Below the pieces are notes generated by a model. That model searched no databases and was not told the origin of the DNA. It worked only from the letters and a program-made list of their open reading frames with translations. From contig DRGF01000132.1 in the NCBI GenBank assembly GCA_011050175.1, forward strand, positions 1 to 9,069: a stretch of DNA of 9,069 nucleotides. Direction: 5' to 3'. The first letter of the stretch is position 1, and every line of letters begins with the position of its first letter. This DNA is from Thermococcus sp. (lineage in GTDB: Archaea; Methanobacteriota_B; Thermococci; Thermococcales; Thermococcaceae). This document shows, one piece after another, positions 5,658-9,069 of this stretch. The position numbers and the translations under genes were made by a program.

Positions 5658-6163
5658 GAAAAGGTTTGTAAAATATCCCGACAGGTTTTAGGGACAGTGT
5701 CGTTTATATCCTTATTTAGGAGAACATATCCGTTCTGATGGTGTATTTCAATCATCAGGTTTTCCAACAGTAACCTCAGATGCTTGCTTGACAAGTCGAC
5801 AGGAGACATATTATGCCCGTGAATTCGTAGTTTATGAATTTTGAGAAGTTCAAGTTCTATCTCGAGCCCATTTGAGATACATTCATTGAATACAAAATTT
5901 AGACGCTTGTTTGTCTGCTGGGACGGGCCGGGATTAATGTAACCATAAATCCTTCTGCCTATATCTTCAGCTTCCCCTATGTATACTGCAACTATCTTCC
6001 CGTTTTTTCTGAGAACCCACCGATATATTGCGGGAAAATTGTAGTGAGAGTGAAATCCTCTTTTGAATTCCTTAAACCTCCTTGGGAAGACGTATCTCTC
6101 GCCCCTATCATTTACAATAGGTTCCCATTCATATTCAATTTCAATTGATATTTTGCTCGGCAT
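5633..6163 (-). CDS. GIY-YIG-type nuclease, FEN-1 operon-distal
   Basis: 176-residue protein with the GIY-YIG nuclease signature. The first strand AIY is at 45-47 (Ala replacing the usual Gly) and YIG at 61-63. The catalytic arginine is R70 or R71 in AEDIGRRIYGY, the metal-binding glutamate is probably E134 in LLLENLMIEI, and the closing asparagine is N150 in GYVLLN. The N-terminal 40 residues and the C-terminal tail show no recognised DNA-binding domain, unlike large homing endonucleases, so it resembles small stand-alone GIY-YIG proteins. Its ATG follows the FEN-1 TGA without a gap and GGAGG (6171-6175), inside FEN-1's Gly-Gly codons, is its binding site. Its AT-rich codon use contrasts with FEN-1 and TFB, suggesting acquisition. 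The target and whether it is active are unknown. Repair, a selfish element or defence are all possible. Confidence 0.8.
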   Translation of the reverse strand: MPSKISIEIEYEWEPIVNDRGERYVFPRRFKEFKRGFHSHYNFPAIYRWVLRKNGKIVAVYIGEAEDIGRRIYGYINPGPSQQTNKRLNFVFNECISNGLEIELELLKIHKLRIHGHNMSPVDLSSKHLRLLLENLMIEIHHQNGYVLLNKDINDTVPKTCRDILQTFSNKAKKQG

Positions 6164-7189
6164 TCATTTGCCTCCAAACCAGCTTTCCAGCGTCGCCTGC
6201 TTTCCTGTTTTCACCGCTTTTTTCAGCCTTTCAAGGCCGTTCTTTACCCTCTCCTCGCTGAAGTCGTGCTCGTCGCAGAGGAACCTTATAATGCCCTCCT
6301 CATCGGGCTCACGCCATTTGAGTTCGTAGTCATCCGTGACCGGCGGGTTGAGGAAGAACGCCTTTATCGCGTAGAGGTCGACATCGCTCTCGTTCTGGTA
6401 CTTCTTGAGGGGGTCCTTGGTGCGTTTGACTATCGTCAAAGCCTTCTTCGGACCGATTCCCTTTATTCCGCCGGGGTTGTAGTCCGTGCCGACCAGTATG
6501 GCCATTTCAATGAGCTTCTCCCTGTCGATGCCGAGCTCCTTGAGAACCTCTTCCAGGGCTATCAGTTCGGGTTTGACATCAACGTAAACGTTCTTTCCAG
6601 GGAGCTTTCTCCTCCCCGTTATTGTGATGTTCCTAACGAGCTTGGGCGCGCCGAAGAGCAGGGAGTCGTAGTCCTGGCTGGCCGAGGCATAGACTGCCTT
6701 TTTGGCAGCCATGTATGCGGCCTGAGCCTCACCCTCGCTTGGGGCCTGAACCACGGGAATGCCCATCAGTTCGAGGAGCGTTTTGGCGTCTTTTATGAGG
6801 CCCTCGTTGACGCGGGTTGCGCGCATCGCGTACTTCTTTGCCTCCTCGAGGTCGCCCCGCTCCAGGGCCTCGTGCCACTTTTCCTCTGCCTCCTCCCTCG
6901 CCTCGCGCCTCTTTTCAAGCTCCCTCTTTTTGAAGTCCGGCGGCTTTCCGTCGAAGACATAAACGGGCTTTATACCCGCCTCCATGAGGTTAATGTTCCT
7001 GTAGAAGAGCCCGCTGAGGTGGGAGGTTATCCTCCCGCGGGAGTCCATGAGAGGCGTCCCATCGCGCTGCCTGATGGTTGAGAGGAACTGGTATATCGCA
7101 TTGAACGCGTCTATGGCAACTTTTTTCCCGTAAAGGTTTTCCAGTTCTATCTCTTTTCTCGGGATGAGCTCTCCGATCTGTACTCCCAT
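6164..7189 (-). CDS. fen: Flap endonuclease 1 (FEN-1)
   Basis: 341-residue structure-specific nuclease that removes 5' flaps in Okazaki-fragment maturation and base excision repair. It has the N-terminal domain ([10 protein letters not shown] start), a helical-arch region at about 82-130 rich in charged helices, and the internal domain. All catalytic acidic residues expected for archaeal FEN-1 are present: D27, D80, E152, E154, D173, D175 and D236. The helix-hairpin-helix-like loop [12 protein letters not shown] is at 240-251. The C-terminal PCNA-interacting motif is QATLESWF at 331-338, followed by GGK. Length is normal. Its ATG overlaps the stop of the PsiE-family gene by one base (TGATG), with GGTGAGG just upstream at 7194-7200. 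Its stop directly abuts the GIY-YIG start. Confidence 0.97.
   Translation of the reverse strand: MGVQIGELIPRKEIELENLYGKKVAIDAFNAIYQFLSTIRQRDGTPLMDSRGRITSHLSGLFYRNINLMEAGIKPVYVFDGKPPDFKKRELEKRREAREEAEEKWHEALERGDLEEAKKYAMRATRVNEGLIKDAKTLLELMGIPVVQAPSEGEAQAAYMAAKKAVYASASQDYDSLLFGAPKLVRNITITGRRKLPGKNVYVDVKPELIALEEVLKELGIDREKLIEMAILVGTDYNPGGIKGIGPKKALTIVKRTKDPLKKYQNESDVDLYAIKAFFLNPPVTDDYELKWREPDEEGIIRFLCDEHDFSEERVKNGLERLKKAVKTGKQATLESWFGGK
6171..6175 (-). promoter_or_regulatory. Ribosome binding site of the GIY-YIG gene within fen
   Basis: Minus-strand GGAGG, seven bases before the ATG at 6163, lies wholly within the FEN-1 coding region at the Phe-Gly-Gly codons. A ribosome finishing FEN-1 would release at TGA directly before the ATG, so translational coupling is likely. 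Confidence 0.7.
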
Positions 7190-7641
7190 CAGTCCTCACC
7201 CACCTTGAGGTAGAGGTAGCCCAGCACAAACAGCAGGGCCGCTATGGACAGCAGTTTGAACGCGTCTATCTTTTCGAAATCCGAGGCGACTATGAGCTTC
7301 TGGATGAGCGCCACTATGCCGACTTCGAGGATGTGGGTCAGGCTCACGCGGTGCTGCCTTAAATATATTATGAGTATGCGGTACGTCTCTAGCAGGATGA
7401 TCGTAACGAGGACGTTGGATATGAGGAGCTTTGGTTCGGTTATGCCGTAAGTTAACTTGAAGTTCAGGTAGATGGAATACACCGTGAGGTACAGTATGAA
7501 AAACAGGAACACCATCACCACGAAGTCAAAGCTGATCTCGAGGGTTTTTCTAAACAGCTTGTGCACCTGCGTGTACTGGGCCGTTTTTTCGCTTTCAATT
7601 TTCGTCATCTTCATCAGCCTACCGGTGTGCTCATCACCCAT
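7189..7641 (-). CDS. PsiE-family membrane protein
   Basis: 150-residue protein with four hydrophobic segments at about 38-60, 72-94, 101-118 and 127-146 and short charged loops, matching the size and layout of phosphate-starvation-inducible PsiE-family proteins, whose function is unknown. Typical elements are the polar-charged segment [18 protein letters not shown] at about 84-101, with helix 2 ending in a basic turn, and the glutamate-bearing helix 3 ([16 protein letters not shown]). The start is uncertain. ATG 7641 has a pyrimidine-rich upstream sequence and no good binding site. In-frame ATGs at 7614 and 7608 also lack one, though starting there would remove only a polar leader. It is first in the minus-strand unit with FEN-1, overlapping it by one base. 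Nothing nearby is clearly phosphate-related. Confidence 0.75.
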   Translation of the reverse strand: MGDEHTGRLMKMTKIESEKTAQYTQVHKLFRKTLEISFDFVVMVFLFFILYLTVYSIYLNFKLTYGITEPKLLISNVLVTIILLETYRILIIYLRQHRVSLTHILEVGIVALIQKLIVASDFEKIDAFKLLSIAALLFVLGYLYLKVGED

Positions 7642-7684
7642 CAGGGAGGGGAAGGGTCATCATCACCCGAAATCTACGTGCCAG

Positions 7685-7693
7685 ATTTTAAAT
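7685..7693 (-). promoter_or_regulatory. TATA box of the psiE-fen-GIY-YIG unit
   Basis: On the minus strand ATTTAAAAT, preceded by AATAAAGC, gives a BRE/TATA-like element. A start site near 7662-7666 leaves a leader of about 20-25 bases before ATG 7641. No closer TATA box is visible ahead of FEN-1 itself. Confidence 0.5.
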
Positions 7694-7737
7694 GCTTTAT
7701 TCTACAAAGGTTGAAAATACATGGTTTCTTTGACGGA

Positions 7738-7757
7738 TGACGATTCGACTATCGTCA
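7738..7757. promoter_or_regulatory. Perfect 7-bp inverted repeat, possible operator
   Basis: TGACGAT (7738-7744) and ATCGTCA (7751-7757) are exact reverse complements separated by six bases. The element lies between the two divergent promoters, its right edge 16 bases upstream of the acdA TATA box. Symmetry and position suggest a dimeric regulator site. It does not match the Thermococcales glycolytic motif (TATCAC-N5-GTGATA) or the SurR consensus. Confidence 0.5.
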
Positions 7758-7766
7758 AAACAAGAA

Positions 7767-7781
7767 GAGAAAAGTTATAAC
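7767..7781 (+). promoter_or_regulatory. Promoter of acdA
   Basis: AGAGAAAA (7767-7773, purine-rich BRE) followed by GTTATAAC (7774-7781) lies about 51-58 bases before ATG 7832. A start near 7801-7805 gives a leader of about 30 bases containing AGGTGAGGTGAT. Confidence 0.55.
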
Positions 7782-7831
7782 CCATTTTACCGACGTGAAA
7801 CTGTAACTTTCATTCAGGTGAGGTGATTGAG

Positions 7832-9069
7832 ATGGATGGGAACCTTGAGGCACTTTTCAGGCCGAAGAGCATCGCCGTTATCGGCGCTTCGGGGACGCCG
7901 GGCAAGATAGGCTACGCGGTTATGAAGAACCTTGTGGACTACGGCTACGAGGGCAAGATATACGCCGTCAACGTCAAGGGCGGCGAGATTGAGATAAGCG
8001 GAAGAAAGTTCCCCGTCTACAAGAGCATCCTTGATGTTCCCGACGAGGTTGACATGGCCGTTATAATTGTTCCGGCCAAGTTCGTCCCGCAGGTCGTTGA
8101 GGAGTGCGGCAAGAAGGGAGTTAAGGTCCTCCCGATCATCAGCTCTGGCTTCGGTGAGCTTGGAGAGGAGGGCAAGAAGGTCGAGAGGCAGATAGTCGAG
8201 ACCGCCCACAAGTATGGCATGAGGATCCTCGGTCCGAACATCTTCGGTGTCGTTTACACCCCGGCCAGGATGAACGCCACCTTCGGTCCGACCGACGTCA
8301 TGCCGGGCAACCTGGCCCTCATCAGCCAGAGCGGAGCCCTTGGAATTGCCCTTATGGGCTGGACCATCCTTGAGAAGGTCGGTCTCTCCGCCGTTGTCAG
8401 CGTTGGAAACAAGAGCGACATCGACGACGCCGACCTGCTTGAGTTCTTCAAGACCGACGAGAACACCAAGGCCATCCTCATCTACATGGAGGGCGTCAAG
8501 GACGGCAGGCGCTTCATGGAGGCCGCCAGGGAGGTCAGCATGGAGAAGCCGATTATCATCATCAAGGCCGGAAGGAGCGAGCGCGGTGCCAAGGCCGCGG
8601 CTTCCCACACCGGTTCACTCGCCGGTGCCGACAGCATCTACACCGCAGCCTTCAAGCAGAGCGGCGTTCTCAGGGCGCTCACCATCGGCGAGGCCTTCGA
8701 CTGGGCGAGAACGCTGAGCAACCTCCCGGAGCCGGAGGGAGACAACGTCGTCATCCTCACCAACGGCGGTGGAATTGGTGTTATGGCCACCGACGCCGCT
8801 GAGGAAGAGGGACTCCACCTCTACGACAACCTTGAGGAGCTCAAGATCTTCGCCAACCACATGCCGCCCTTCGGTTCATACAAGAACCCGGTTGACCTCA
8901 CCGGTATGGCCGGGGCCGAGGGCTACGAGGGCGCCATCAGAGACGCCCTTGCCCACCCTGAGATGCACGCCATAGCCGTCCTCTACTGCCAGACGGCGGT
9001 GCTTGACCCGCGTGACCTTGCCGACGTAGTCATCCGCGAGTACAACGCCAGCGGCAGGAAGAAGCCGCT
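7832..9069 (+). CDS. acdA: ADP-forming acetyl-CoA synthetase, alpha subunit (3' end outside window)
   Basis: Alpha subunit of the enzyme converting acetyl-CoA, ADP and phosphate to acetate, ATP and CoA, the main substrate-level ATP step of Thermococcales fermentation. 412 codons are present and the frame is still open at the window end. The family is about 460 residues, so roughly 50 are missing. The CoA-binding Rossmann domain begins SIAVIGASGTPGKIG at 13-27. A second domain carries ISQSGALG at 164-171. The phosphorylated active-site histidine is H259 in SHTGSLAG. The stretch GPNIFGVVYTP and the segment NHMPPFGSYKNPVDLTG fit the type I (AcdAI-like) isoform rather than AcdAII. GAGGTGAT at 7820-7827 lies four bases before the ATG. 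The beta subunit is not in the window, and in Pyrococcus it is encoded elsewhere. It is divergent from the PsiE-FEN unit and possibly regulated through the inverted repeat upstream. Confidence 0.95.
   Translation, partial: MDGNLEALFRPKSIAVIGASGTPGKIGYAVMKNLVDYGYEGKIYAVNVKGGEIEISGRKFPVYKSILDVPDEVDMAVIIVPAKFVPQVVEECGKKGVKVLPIISSGFGELGEEGKKVERQIVETAHKYGMRILGPNIFGVVYTPARMNATFGPTDVMPGNLALISQSGALGIALMGWTILEKVGLSAVVSVGNKSDIDDADLLEFFKTDENTKAILIYMEGVKDGRRFMEAAREVSMEKPIIIIKAGRSERGAKAAASHTGSLAGADSIYTAAFKQSGVLRALTIGEAFDWARTLSNLPEPEGDNVVILTNGGGIGVMATDAAEEEGLHLYDNLEELKIFANHMPPFGSYKNPVDLTGMAGAEGYEGAIRDALAHPEMHAIAVLYCQTAVLDPRDLADVVIREYNASGRKKP

Noticed and set aside
6266..7081. 271-codon open frame on the plus strand
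   Set aside because: It is antisense to FEN-1, whose active-site residues are all present, and the translated product shows no recognisable domain.
7774..7784. GTTATAACCC as a SurR regulator site
   Set aside because: The spacing is GTT-N2-AAC rather than GTT-N3-AAC, and the downstream GTT is missing. It is better read as the acdA TATA box.
7814..8608. 264-codon open frame on the minus strand
   Set aside because: It lies entirely antisense to acdA, which has clear homology, start signals and catalytic motifs. The open frame follows from the GC-rich codon bias of acdA.

Overview
The window looks like a chromosomal segment of a hyperthermophilic euryarchaeon of the order Thermococcales, most likely Thermococcus. 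The evidence is an archaeal transcription factor B, an archaeal FEN-1 with a PCNA-binding tail, the archaeal/eukaryotic-type ribosomal proteins L18Ae and S19e, a PDCD5-family protein, and the alpha subunit of ADP-forming acetyl-CoA synthetase, all of which read closely like remembered Pyrococcus/Thermococcus versions. The core genes are fairly GC-rich, which favours Thermococcus over Pyrococcus.

Layout. 2-235: ribosomal protein L18Ae (+), convergent with a PP-loop ATPase (-, 245-844). 845-1025: a divergent promoter region. 1026-1898: a two-gene unit of a YhbY/CRM RNA-binding protein and S19e (+), closed by a T-rich terminator. 1926-3993: an inserted pair of accessory genes, a DUF4855-like protein with a cysteine-rich insert and a secreted, membrane-anchored protein. 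The first gene and the start of the second are strikingly AT-rich. 4053-5629: PDCD5-like protein, a 90-residue unknown and TFB (+). 5633-7641 on the minus strand: an apparent operon read as PsiE-family membrane protein, FEN-1, then an AT-rich GIY-YIG nuclease at its distal end. 7642-7831: a second divergent promoter region with a perfect 7-bp inverted repeat. 7832 to the end: acdA, open at the window edge.

How the genes fit together. Most of the window is information processing: ribosome parts and maturation (L18Ae, S19e, YhbY), transcription initiation (TFB), and Okazaki-fragment and repair flap cleavage (FEN-1). acdA contributes ATP-yielding acetate formation in peptide and sugar fermentation.

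Two insertions into this conserved frame are the best candidates for something new. One is the AT-rich DUF4855/secreted-protein pair between S19e and PDCD5. The other is the GIY-YIG nuclease gene that begins on the base after the FEN-1 stop codon and takes its ribosome binding site from the last FEN-1 codons. I see no tRNA, rRNA, CRISPR array, transposase or complete insertion sequence, and no gene-free stretch longer than 300 bases.
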